64,000 bases of DNA from Hymenobacter aquaticus (GTDB taxonomy: Bacteria > Bacteroidota > Bacteroidia > Cytophagales > Hymenobacteraceae): positions 248,001-312,000 of the forward strand of contig NZ_SRLC01000001.1 of NCBI RefSeq assembly GCF_004765605.1, given 5' to 3'. Numbering within the stretch: the stretch's first letter is position 1; each line of letters opens with the position of its first letter. The notes below the pieces were generated by a model, which saw only the letters and a program-made list of their open reading frames with translations, searched no databases and was not told where the DNA came from. Below, in pieces: positions 17,610 to 24,635 of this stretch. Position numbers and translations under genes: made by a program.

Positions 17610-19355
17610 ATGATGAATACCGCCCCCGAACCTGCCCTTGCTTCGGCCACTGATACGCAGCGCCCGCCGCGTCAGTATTTGCCCGAGTCTTTCTCCGTAA
17701 CCGACTGGGAATCACTCGAACCGTATTTTGTGGAGCTGCGCGACCGGCCCCTGGCTTCGGCCCGGGAGCTGGAGCGCTGGCTGCTCGACCGCTCGGAGCT
17801 GGAAAGCGTGCTGAGCGAAGACCTCGCCTGGCGCTACATCCGCATGACCTGCGACACCCAGGACCAGCAGCGGGCCGACTCGTTTCAGTACTTCGTGAGC
17901 GAGATTGAACCCAACGTGGCCCCCTACGACCACGCCCTGAACGAGAAAATGATGGGCTCGGAGTTCCTGGAAGGCCTCGACCCGCAGCGCTACCGCATTT
18001 TCGTGCGCTCGGTGCGGCAGGCCCTGGAAATCTACCGGCCCGAGAACATCCCGCTCAAAACCGAAATTAGTACCAAGCAGCAGCAGTACGCCGCCACCGT
18101 GGGGGCCATGACCGTCACGCTCGACGGCGAGGAAATGACCCTGCCCCGGGCCGCCGACCGCCTCAAAAGCCCCGACCGGGCCGTGCGCGAGGAAGCCTAC
18201 CGGGCCGTGCAGCAGCGCCGCCTCCAGGACTCCCAGCCGCTCGACCAGCTCTTTACCGACCTGGTGACGCTGCGCCACCAGATGGCTCGCAACGCGGATT
18301 TTGCCAACTTCCGCGACTATATGTTTGCCGCCCTGGGCCGGTTCGACTACACGGCCGAGGACTGCTTTGCCTTCCACCGCGCCATCCGGGAAACCGTGGT
18401 GCCCCTCATCGACGACCTCGACTTGGAGCGGCGGCAGGATCTGGCGCTGGCCGAGCTGCGCCCCTGGGACCTCGACGTGGACGTGACCGGCAAAGCCCCG
18501 CTGCGGCCCTTCGAAACGGGGGAGGAGCTGCTGGAAAAAACCATTACCGTGTTTCAGCGCCTCGACCCGTACCTGGGCGACTGCCTGAAAACCATGCGGC
18601 AGATGGGCCACCTCGACCTAGAGTCGCGCAAGGGCAAGGCCCCGGGCGGCTACAACTACCCGCTCGACGAAACCGGCGTGCCGTTTATCTTCATGAACGC
18701 CACCTCCTCCCTGCGCGACGTTATTACGATGCTGCACGAGGGCGGCCACGCGGTGCATTCCTTCCTGACCCGCTCCCTGCCGCTGTCGGCCGACAAGCAC
18801 CCGCCGTCCGAGGTGGCCGAGCTGGCCTCGATGAGCATGGAGCTGATTTCGATGGACCAGTGGGACCTGTTCTTCCCCGATGCCGACGAGCTGCGCCGGG
18901 CCAAGAAAACCCACCTCGAAAGCGTGCTGGAAACCTTTCCCTGGGTGGCTACCATCGACAAATTCCAGCACTGGGTGTACGAAAACACGGAGCACACCGA
19001 GGACGAGCGCCACGCCCAGTGGACGCGCACCTTCGACGAGTTCAACCAGCGCACCGTGAGTTGGCAAGGGCTGGAAAACTACAAGCCCTACCTCTGGCAG
19101 AAGCAGCTGCACCTCTACGAAGTGCCCTTCTACTACATCGAGTACGCCATGGCTCAGCTCGGCGCCATTGCCGTGTGGCGCAACTTCCGCCAGAATCCGC
19201 AGCAGGGCCTCGACGCCTACAAGCGCGCCCTGGCCCTGGGCTACACCGCGCCCATCGGCGAAATCTACGCCGCCGCCGGCATCCGCTTCGACTTCAGCAC
19301 CGAGTACCTGCGCACCCTGGCCGACTTCGTGCGCGAGGAAATGGCCAAGCTGTAA
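17610..19355 (+). CDS. M3 family oligoendopeptidase (PepF-like)
   Basis: 581 residues from ATG 17610 (ATG 17613 is equally possible). The gluzincin motif HEGGH lies at about residues 376-380, with the downstream Glu ligand in SEVAELASMSMELIS about 25 residues later, as in M3B oligoendopeptidases. There is no signal peptide; it is a cytoplasmic zinc peptidase that trims oligopeptides. The N-terminal helical segment and the C-terminal YYIEYAMAQLGAI are typical. It is monocistronic, flanked by family B and family A repeats. Confidence 0.92.
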   Translation: MMNTAPEPALASATDTQRPPRQYLPESFSVTDWESLEPYFVELRDRPLASARELERWLLDRSELESVLSEDLAWRYIRMTCDTQDQQRADSFQYFVSEIEPNVAPYDHALNEKMMGSEFLEGLDPQRYRIFVRSVRQALEIYRPENIPLKTEISTKQQQYAATVGAMTVTLDGEEMTLPRAADRLKSPDRAVREEAYRAVQQRRLQDSQPLDQLFTDLVTLRHQMARNADFANFRDYMFAALGRFDYTAEDCFAFHRAIRETVVPLIDDLDLERRQDLALAELRPWDLDVDVTGKAPLRPFETGEELLEKTITVFQRLDPYLGDCLKTMRQMGHLDLESRKGKAPGGYNYPLDETGVPFIFMNATSSLRDVITMLHEGGHAVHSFLTRSLPLSADKHPPSEVAELASMSMELISMDQWDLFFPDADELRRAKKTHLESVLETFPWVATIDKFQHWVYENTEHTEDERHAQWTRTFDEFNQRTVSWQGLENYKPYLWQKQLHLYEVPFYYIEYAMAQLGAIAVWRNFRQNPQQGLDAYKRALALGYTAPIGEIYAAAGIRFDFSTEYLRTLADFVREEMAKL

Positions 19356-19370
19356 GTAGAAGCAACGTTT

Positions 19371-19535
19371 GTCATCCTGAGCAGAGCGAAGGACCTTCCT
19401 CCGATAAGTGACAAGCTTCAGTAAACGTAAAAAGCCCTTTACCATGTGCTGGTAAAGGGCTTTTTGCGTTGGTAAGCACGGCAGTGGGGTAGGTGAGGAA
19501 GGTCCTTCACTCCGCTCTGCTCCGTTCAGGATGAC
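19371..19535. repeat. Long nested palindromic repeat, family A copy 2
   Basis: It begins GTCATCCTGAGCAGAGCGAA and ends with a partly complementary arm (AGGAAGGTCCTTCAC, later CAGGATGAC). The inner terminator at 19429-19465 is the same as in copy 1. It starts 15 bp after the M3 peptidase stop and separates convergent genes. The right arm has roughly 10 extra bases, so pairing is imperfect. Confidence 0.85.
19429..19465. terminator. Bidirectional terminator inside repeat A2
   Basis: The stem AAAAAGCCCTTTAC pairs with its exact complement around a 9-nt loop, with A/T runs on both flanks. Confidence 0.82.
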
Positions 19536-19571
19536 AGACCTAACAACGAACAACAAGCAACTGCCAACTAA

Positions 19572-20165
19572 CTACTCCTTCAGCTCGAACAGGGGCAGCT
19601 GCTGCAACTGCTTGTACTTGCCGCCGAGCTTGCTGAGTGCTTCCTGATGGAGCTGGAGGTAGTTGTTGAACTGCTTGGCGGCCTGGTCGTAGCGCAGGCG
19701 GTAGCCCACTACTTCGCTGTCGGCGGTTTGGATGTCGGTGGTGAGCTGCTGCACGGTCGCGTCGGGCTGGCCGGCGGCGGGCTGGGCCAGGGTGTACACG
19801 GCGCGCAGCACCGAGTCCTGGGCCGTGTCGTAGGCGTCAATCCGGGGCGAGGAGCTCATGCTTTGCTGGTCGTAGCGGCGGACGAGCAGCTGGTTGTTGG
19901 CCCGCACCAGGGCTTTAAGCTGAGCTTTGTCGGCGCCCGGCTGCTTTTCCAGGGCTTGCAGCACCTGGGCCGTGGCCTTTATTTTGGCGTCGTCGCTGGC
20001 CGTCATGCGGGTCCAGCGGCTGTCCACGGAGTCGCGCAGCACGTCGAGCTGGGCTTTGGCCGCGGCCGGCGAAACGGGGTCAAGTACTTTGTTGGAACGG
20101 TCGGTTTTGCAGGAATTCAGATTGCTCAGCAGCACGAGCACGGCCATGGACAGGTAGAGTTTCAT
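19572..20165 (-). CDS. Hypothetical lipoprotein
   Basis: 197 residues. A lipoprotein signal is clear: KLYLSMAVLVLLSNLNSCKT, with the lipidation Cys at about residue 19. The rest is polar, Gln/Ala/Leu-rich and probably alpha-helical. A stretch RLRYDQAAKQFNNYLQLHQE faintly recalls LemA-type helices, but the match is too weak to name it. Function is not recognised. It is divergent from thiL across a 410-bp gap with two strong hairpins. Confidence 0.75.
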   Translation of the reverse strand: MKLYLSMAVLVLLSNLNSCKTDRSNKVLDPVSPAAAKAQLDVLRDSVDSRWTRMTASDDAKIKATAQVLQALEKQPGADKAQLKALVRANNQLLVRRYDQQSMSSSPRIDAYDTAQDSVLRAVYTLAQPAAGQPDATVQQLTTDIQTADSEVVGYRLRYDQAAKQFNNYLQLHQEALSKLGGKYKQLQQLPLFELKE

Positions 20166-20355
20166 AGCGGCAAAAACGTCAATAATCCCTAAAATATTCC
20201 GTGGCCCGGAAAGTTGCGCGGAATTTAGGAGTGACGAGCCGGGGTATAATATTCAAAGCCGGCCTAAGGGGCCAATGCCGCCGTTTTACGGCCCATAGCA
20301 TAATACCGAGCCAGGCTTATGCCGTGCTTCGCCAGCCAGTGGCGGACTGCCTCGG

Positions 20356-20397
20356 TTTGCTCTCCCTTTTTGCAACTCTCCAAAAAGGGAGAGCAAA
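20356..20397. repeat. Strong stem-loop 1 upstream of thiL
   Basis: A 16-bp perfect stem (TTTGCTCTCCCTTTTT with its complement) closes a 10-nt loop. It lies within the 410-bp intergenic gap 20166-20575, whose other parts show no gene. Confidence 0.88.
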
Positions 20398-20407
20398 TCG
20401 GTGATGA

Positions 20408-20451
20408 TTTTGCTTTACGTTTTTACGCATGATCAAAAAGGTAAAGCAAAA
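20408..20451. repeat. Strong stem-loop 2 upstream of thiL
   Basis: Arms TTTTGCTTTACGTTTTT and AAAAAGGTAAAGCAAAA pair over 17 bp with one mismatch around a 10-nt loop, 10 bp downstream of stem-loop 1. The two hairpins share the same TTTGCT-...-TTTTT layout but differ in sequence. Confidence 0.85.
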
Positions 20452-20561
20452 CCCGGGCAAACCTCCGGCGGCCGGGGTGGTTACGACAGGCCGGCCGCTG
20501 ATTCTCGGCGCGGCCGGCGGCAAATCCGTACCAGTTGCAGTATTCTATCCGTTCAGCGCCG

Positions 20562-20570
20562 TACTTTTGC
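20562..20570 (+). promoter_or_regulatory. -7 element of thiL, leaderless arrangement
   Basis: TACTTTTGC matches TAnnTTTG exactly and ends 5 bp before ATG 20576. A TTG at 20535-20537 is a possible -33, although the spacer is 24 bp, longer than usual. Confidence 0.55.
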
Positions 20571-20575
20571 CTGCT

Positions 20576-21604
20576 ATGAGTGACATCACCCCCCTGGAAA
20601 ACCTTGGAGAGTTTGGCCTGATTCGCCGGATTCAGGAAACCGTGACCCTGCGCCAGCCCAGCACCCGCCTCGGCATCGGCGACGACGCGGCCATTCTGGC
20701 CCCCGAAGCCGGCCACGACCTCGTGGTCAGCACCGATCTGCTGGTCGAAGGCGTCCATTTCGACTTAACGTTCTGCCCGCTCAAGCATGTGGGCTACAAG
20801 GCCGTGGCCGTCAACGTGTCGGATATTGCCGCCATGAACGCCACGCCGACCCAGCTGGTAGTGGGCCTGGCCATCGGCAGCCGCTACTCGGTGGAGGCCA
20901 TTGATGAGCTCTACGAAGGCATGCGCCTGGCCTGCGAGGCCTACAACGTGGACCTGGTGGGCGGCGACACCACCGCCAGCCGCGGCGGCCTGACCATCAG
21001 CATCACCGCTCTGGGCCAGGTGCCGCACGGGCAGGCCGTGCGCCGCAGCGGGGCCCAGCCCAACGATTTGCTCTGCGTAACCGGCGACCTGGGCGGCGCT
21101 TTCCTTGGCTTGCAGGTGCTGGAGCGCGAAAAAGCCGCCTGGAGCGCCGACCCCGACATGCAGCCCGAGCTGAGCAAATACCCCTACGTGTTGCAGCGGC
21201 AGCTGCGCCCCGAGGCCCGCATGGACGTGATTCACGAGCTGCGCGACCTGGGCGTGGTGCCCACCAGCATGATCGACGTATCCGACGGGCTGGCTTCCGA
21301 GGTGCTGCATTTGTGCAAGGCCTCGGGCACCGGGGCGCGGGTGTTTTCCGAAAACCTGCCCGCCGCCAACCCCATGCTGGAAGTGGCCGAGGAGTTCCAG
21401 CTCGACCCCATCATGTGCATGCTCAACGGCGGCGAGGACTACGAGCTGCTCTTCACCATCCCGCTCAAGGACCACGACAAAATCAAGAACCACCCCGACA
21501 TCACCGTGCTCGGCCACATGACCGACGCCAGCGACGGGGTCAACCTGATTACCAAGCAGGGCCAGCCCATTCCGCTGCGCGCCCAGGGTTGGCAGCACTT
21601 TTAG
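20576..21604 (+). CDS. thiL: Thiamine-monophosphate kinase
   Basis: 342 residues from ATG 20576. Family motifs are all visible: LGEFGLIRRI at the start, RLGIGDDAAIL (about 31-41), the metal/ATP-binding STDLLVEGVHFDLTF, GYKAVAVNVSDIAAMNATP and LVGGDTTASRGG. DVSDGLASE follows at about residue 232. It phosphorylates thiamine monophosphate to the pyrophosphate in the cytoplasm, the last step of thiamine cofactor synthesis. It stands alone, without other thi genes nearby. Confidence 0.95.
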   Translation: MSDITPLENLGEFGLIRRIQETVTLRQPSTRLGIGDDAAILAPEAGHDLVVSTDLLVEGVHFDLTFCPLKHVGYKAVAVNVSDIAAMNATPTQLVVGLAIGSRYSVEAIDELYEGMRLACEAYNVDLVGGDTTASRGGLTISITALGQVPHGQAVRRSGAQPNDLLCVTGDLGGAFLGLQVLEREKAAWSADPDMQPELSKYPYVLQRQLRPEARMDVIHELRDLGVVPTSMIDVSDGLASEVLHLCKASGTGARVFSENLPAANPMLEVAEEFQLDPIMCMLNGGEDYELLFTIPLKDHDKIKNHPDITVLGHMTDASDGVNLITKQGQPIPLRAQGWQHF

Positions 21605-21615
21605 GCCACTCCCAA

Positions 21616-21710
21616 AACGGTCATGTCGACCAACGGGAGACATCTCGCGTGCAATGGTAATTTGATTACTACTGCACGCGAGATGTCTCCCGTTGGTCGA
21701 CATGACCGTT
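21616..21710. repeat. Perfect 38-bp inverted repeat, family B copy 2
   Basis: Arms 21616-21653 and 21673-21710 are exact complements around a 19-bp loop. Relative to copy 1 there is an A-for-G change in one arm (GACCAACGGG) matched by the complementary change in the other, and an added base that is likewise mirrored. It lies between the convergent thiL and a small unknown gene. Confidence 0.93.
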
Positions 21711-21729
21711 CTATTGGGTAAATGAATTT

Positions 21730-22104
21730 TTAATCTTCCGGGTAGGGAATGAACACGAAGTTGGTGAAGTCTTCGTCGAGCACGAACAGGCAGCAGTACT
21801 CGTTGGGGTCCTTGTAAGTTTGCTGGAAGGCCTCGATGCCCTCGGCCCCTACGATGCCCTGCTGCACGAACAGCTCCAGGTAGGAGGCAAACACGTGCCA
21901 CTCCAGGTTGGCCTCGTCGGCATTGACCAAGAGGCTGCCCAGGGGAATTTCGCGCTTGGCGAAGATGAAAATCGGGTACTTCGAAAGGTCCATCTTCCGC
22001 ACCTGGGAAGAGGCTTCCATGATGGTGTCGGACACCATAGCAAAGTCCTTGGAGATGGTGCCCAAGTATTTGCCGTTCAGTTCGGGGTCGTTGGCGTAGT
22101 CCAT
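21730..22104 (-). CDS. Hypothetical protein, last gene of the rlmD cluster
   Basis: 124 residues, acidic, with no membrane segment or signal peptide. The N-terminal half (YLGTISKDFAMVSDTIMEAS) and aromatic C-terminus (NFVFIPYPED) do not match a family I can name. Coding quality is good (consistent GC-rich third positions), and it follows the 180-residue gene by 7 bp on the same strand, so it is probably translated from the rlmD mRNA. Confidence 0.75.
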   Translation of the reverse strand: MDYANDPELNGKYLGTISKDFAMVSDTIMEASSQVRKMDLSKYPIFIFAKREIPLGSLLVNADEANLEWHVFASYLELFVQQGIVGAEGIEAFQQTYKDPNEYCCLFVLDEDFTNFVFIPYPED

Positions 22105-22111
22105 TGCTTAC

Positions 22112-22654
22112 TTAGTGTTGATGTTCGGGCGAGACTTGCAACGTCTGGATAGTAGTTAGCAACTGCTTTAGCTTCCGCTGGTTTGAGCCAAAATAGAAAG
22201 GAAGTCGGCCTTTCTGTGCACTGCCGTGGATGACGTTGAGGTAAATCATGTTCTGGTCGAGTAGGGCAGTGGCCGTTTGCCCGGCGCCTATCCAGCTTTT
22301 ATTGGTAGCTCCGGCGGTGACAACGGTGGCCGTATCAACATACGTGGTCCAGCCAAGCGCCTGAAACGCTGCAACAACAAGTTTTCTATTGGCATCGGCA
22401 CCCGCTTTGGATTCGATTGGAGTCAGCCGGTTTTCTTGTCGAAGGCAGTAAACAGCATAAAGAGGTAAGCTACCGGCTGCCAGGCAGAACAACCCCAGGC
22501 GGTTGCCTATTTCTCCATTTCGCTGAAACAGCAGGAACAACCAGGCAATCCAGCCAACCGAGACGGTTAACAGGCCGACTACGTTGCCGGGCCAATCCCG
22601 CTTGTGCCTCAGCCGCCCGGTGGCAATGGCTGCTGCCCATTCGTCCTTCCGCAT
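22112..22654 (-). CDS. Hypothetical protein with two membrane helices
   Basis: 180 residues. Two adjacent hydrophobic segments (NVVGLLTVSVGWIAWLFLLF, about 24-43, and LGLFCLAAGSLPLYAVYCL, about 53-71) are followed by a soluble C-terminal domain of about 105 residues. No known family was recognised. It starts 1 bp after the rlmD stop codon, so coupling is likely. Codon usage is somewhat less GC-biased than its neighbours, for example around 22260-22420, which may indicate recent acquisition. Confidence 0.72.
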   Translation of the reverse strand: MRKDEWAAAIATGRLRHKRDWPGNVVGLLTVSVGWIAWLFLLFQRNGEIGNRLGLFCLAAGSLPLYAVYCLRQENRLTPIESKAGADANRKLVVAAFQALGWTTYVDTATVVTAGATNKSWIGAGQTATALLDQNMIYLNVIHGSAQKGRLPFYFGSNQRKLKQLLTTIQTLQVSPEHQH

Positions 22655-22655
22655 C

Positions 22656-24065
22656 TTACTTCAGCTCCAGCAGCACCACGTTCTCCACGTGGTGGGTATG
22701 CGGGAACATATCCACCGGCCGCACGCGCGTCACCTGATATGCCTCGTCGAGCATCTCCAGGTCCCGGGCCTGGGTGGCGGGGTTGCAGCTGACGTAGACG
22801 ATGCGGGGGGCGCGCATTTCGAGCAGGCGGGCCACCACGTCGGGGTGCATGCCGGCCCGGGGCGGGTCGGTGATGACCACGTCGGGGCGGCCGTGCTTTT
22901 GGATGAACTCGGCGTTGAGTACGTCCTTCATGTCGCCGGCGTAGAACTCGGTGTTGGTCACGCCGTTGATTTCGGAGTTGATATAGGCGTCTTTCACCGC
23001 CGACTCCACGTACTCGACGCCCACCACGTGCCGGGCCTGCCGGGCCACGAAGTTGGCAATGGTGCCGGCCCCGGTGTAGAGGTCGTACACTAGTTCGGAG
23101 CCGGTGAGGCCAGCAAACTCGCGGGTGAGCTTATACAGGTTGTAGGCCCCGTCGGAGTTGGTCTGGTAGAACGACTTAGGCCCCACGCGGAAGCGCAAAT
23201 CCTCCATCTGCTCGTGAATGTGGGGCTCGCCCTTGTAGCAGACCACGTCCAGGTCGTGGAAGGTTTCGTTGCCCTTGTTGTTGAGCACGTAGTTGAGCGA
23301 GGTGATTTCGGGGAACTGCTCCTGCACGAAATCCAGCAGCGGAAACAGGGCCTCGTGGGCGTAATAGCACTGCAGAATCACCATCAGGTCGCCGGTGTTG
23401 GCCGTGCGGATGATGAGGTTGCGCAGGAAGCCTTCCTGGGTCACGAGGTTGTTGAAGGGCAAGTCGTGCTCCAGGGCGTAGTTGCGGATGGCCAGCCGGA
23501 TCTGGTTCGAGGGGTTGGGCTGCAGCCAGCAGTGCTGCACGTCGATGATCTTGTCGAAGCGGGCCGGGGTATGGAAGCCCAGCACCCGCCGCTCGATCTG
23601 CTCGCCGGCCTGAATCTGCTCGTTGGTCAGCCAGCCGTTGTGGCTGAAGGTGTATTCGAGCTTGTTGCGGTAGTATTGCAGGGCCGGAGAGTGCTGAATG
23701 GGCTCCAGCGCGGGCAGCGCTACCTTGCCGATGCGCTGCAGATTATCCTGCACCTGCTGCTGCTTGAACTTGAGCTGGGTGTCGTAGCCCAGGTGCTGCC
23801 ACTTGCAGCCCCCGCAGGTGCCGAAGTGCTGGCAGAAAGGCTCCACGCGCAGGTCGGAGTACTTATGAAACTTGGTGGCTACGGCCTCCAGGAAGGTTTT
23901 CTTGGCCTTGGTCACGCGCAGGTCCACCACGTCGCCGGGGGCTACGCCGGTCACGAAGATGACCAGGTTGTCGCGGCGCACCAGGCACTTGCCCTCGGCC
24001 ACCATGTCGGTAATTTCGACTTCGCGGAGCAGCTCCGCGGGAATGTTTTTAGCTGATTTCCTCAC
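22656..24065 (-). CDS. rlmD: 23S rRNA (uracil-C5)-methyltransferase RlmD-like
   Basis: 469 residues if started at GTG 24065. This is preferred because the -7 element TATCTTTG lies immediately upstream; an in-frame GTG at 24083 would place that element inside the gene. An N-terminal TRAM-like RNA-binding domain (about 10-70) is followed by the iron-sulfur cysteines CQHFGTCGGCKWQ, then the SAM motif LYTGAGTIANF, DPPRAGMHP and the catalytic Cys in YVSCNPATQARDL. Enzymes of this family methylate U1939 or U747 of 23S rRNA, or U54 of tRNA; RlmD is the best guess in Bacteroidota. It heads a cluster with two unknown genes. Confidence 0.88.
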   Translation of the reverse strand: MRKSAKNIPAELLREVEITDMVAEGKCLVRRDNLVIFVTGVAPGDVVDLRVTKAKKTFLEAVATKFHKYSDLRVEPFCQHFGTCGGCKWQHLGYDTQLKFKQQQVQDNLQRIGKVALPALEPIQHSPALQYYRNKLEYTFSHNGWLTNEQIQAGEQIERRVLGFHTPARFDKIIDVQHCWLQPNPSNQIRLAIRNYALEHDLPFNNLVTQEGFLRNLIIRTANTGDLMVILQCYYAHEALFPLLDFVQEQFPEITSLNYVLNNKGNETFHDLDVVCYKGEPHIHEQMEDLRFRVGPKSFYQTNSDGAYNLYKLTREFAGLTGSELVYDLYTGAGTIANFVARQARHVVGVEYVESAVKDAYINSEINGVTNTEFYAGDMKDVLNAEFIQKHGRPDVVITDPPRAGMHPDVVARLLEMRAPRIVYVSCNPATQARDLEMLDEAYQVTRVRPVDMFPHTHHVENVVLLELK

Positions 24066-24070
24066 GGGGG

Positions 24071-24078
24071 CAAAGATA
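24071..24078 (-). promoter_or_regulatory. -7 element of the rlmD cluster
   Basis: Reading on the minus strand, TATCTTTG (followed by C) matches TAnnTTTG and ends 5 bp before GTG 24065. No convincing -33 element was found. Confidence 0.5.
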
Positions 24079-24152
24079 ACCACGGATTCGACGGATTTTT
24101 CGGATCGGCCGGATTTGCGCGGCGTTGGTCTTCAGTGGTAGCCGCGCCACAG

Positions 24153-24236
24153 CTCGCGCGAACGGCGTAGTTCGCGTGCCCCGCGCCGTCAAGGTCGTTC
24201 TGGCCCGCGAACTACACCGTTCACGCTACTATCCTG
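24153..24236. repeat. Imperfect palindrome upstream of rlmD
   Basis: CGCGCGAACGGCGTAGTTCGCG is mirrored with mismatches by CGCGAACTACACCGTTCACGC about 35 bp later. Arms are roughly 22 bp. It belongs to the same class of intergenic long hairpins but has decayed or diverged. Confidence 0.6.
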
Positions 24237-24251
24237 GCCGGCCCTACTTCT

Positions 24252-24313
24252 GTGACATCCTTATGTCACGGGCGTGACATCCTTATGTCACAGGTATGAC
24301 ATCCTTATGTCAC
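24252..24313. promoter_or_regulatory. Threefold 22-bp operator-like array
   Basis: The 16-bp dyad TGACATCCTTATGTCA occurs exactly three times, at 24253, 24275 and 24297, a spacing of 22 bp or about two helical turns. TGACAT and ATGTCA are perfect inverted halves around CCTT. In the first two copies the dyad extends to GTGACAT...ATGTCAC. Spacers differ (GGGC, AGGT), so selection seems to act on the dyads. It lies about 190 bp upstream of rlmD and about 320 bp past the stop of the giant adhesin. A dimeric regulator binding side by side is the simplest reading. Confidence 0.6.
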
Positions 24314-24370
24314 GCGGCAACCATACCAGTGCTTGCCGCGGCAGGCAGCAGTAGGTCCGGGGAAAGTCAC

Positions 24371-24405
24371 GAAAAAAGGCCACCCGGGTAGGGCGGCCTT
24401 TTTTC
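24371..24405. terminator. Rho-independent terminator
   Basis: An 11-bp stem (GAAAAAAGGCC / GGCCTTTTTTC) is closed by a 13-nt loop, with T and A runs inside the stem, and works on either strand. It is the likely terminator of the minus-strand surface-protein transcript. Confidence 0.8.
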
Positions 24406-24430
24406 GTGGCGGTGTGGTCAGCAAGTCACC

Positions 24431-24536
24431 AGAACGTCATGCAGAGCGTAGCGAAGCATCTCGCGTGCTGACGTTGCCAGAGTAAATAATATACCATTGC
24501 ACGCGAGATGCTTCGCTACGCTCTGCATGACGTTCT
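24431..24536. repeat. Perfect 38-bp inverted repeat, family B copy 3
   Basis: Arms 24431-24468 and 24499-24536 are exact complements around a 30-bp loop. It shares AACGTCATG at the ends and CATCTCGCGTGC near the loop with copies 1 and 2, while the middle (CAGAGCGTAGCGAAG) is replaced. It lies 99 bp downstream of the giant adhesin stop. Confidence 0.93.
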
Positions 24537-24635
24537 ATGGACTAACCGGCCACATTGCCTAACTGGAGGAAGTCAGGCGAAGTTGACGCAGGAGGCCGGA
24601 TGCAACACCTCAACATCCGTCTCAGGTCCGTAGGC

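Noticed and set aside
17387-17650. Minus-strand 87-codon open frame in the gap before the M3 peptidase
   Set aside because: It runs over the 5' end of the peptidase gene, lacks similarity or ribosome site, and has no conserved features.
19572-20165. LemA family assignment for the lipoprotein
   Set aside because: Only one short helical segment resembles LemA and the usual N-terminal anchor pattern and conserved positions are missing.
20201-20404. 67-codon open frame upstream of thiL
   Set aside because: It overlaps the perfect hairpin at 20356-20397 and shows no recognisable protein content.
24252-24313. Three-copy repeat as a mini-CRISPR
   Set aside because: Units are 22 bp with 6-bp variable gaps, far too short for spacers, and no cas genes are present.
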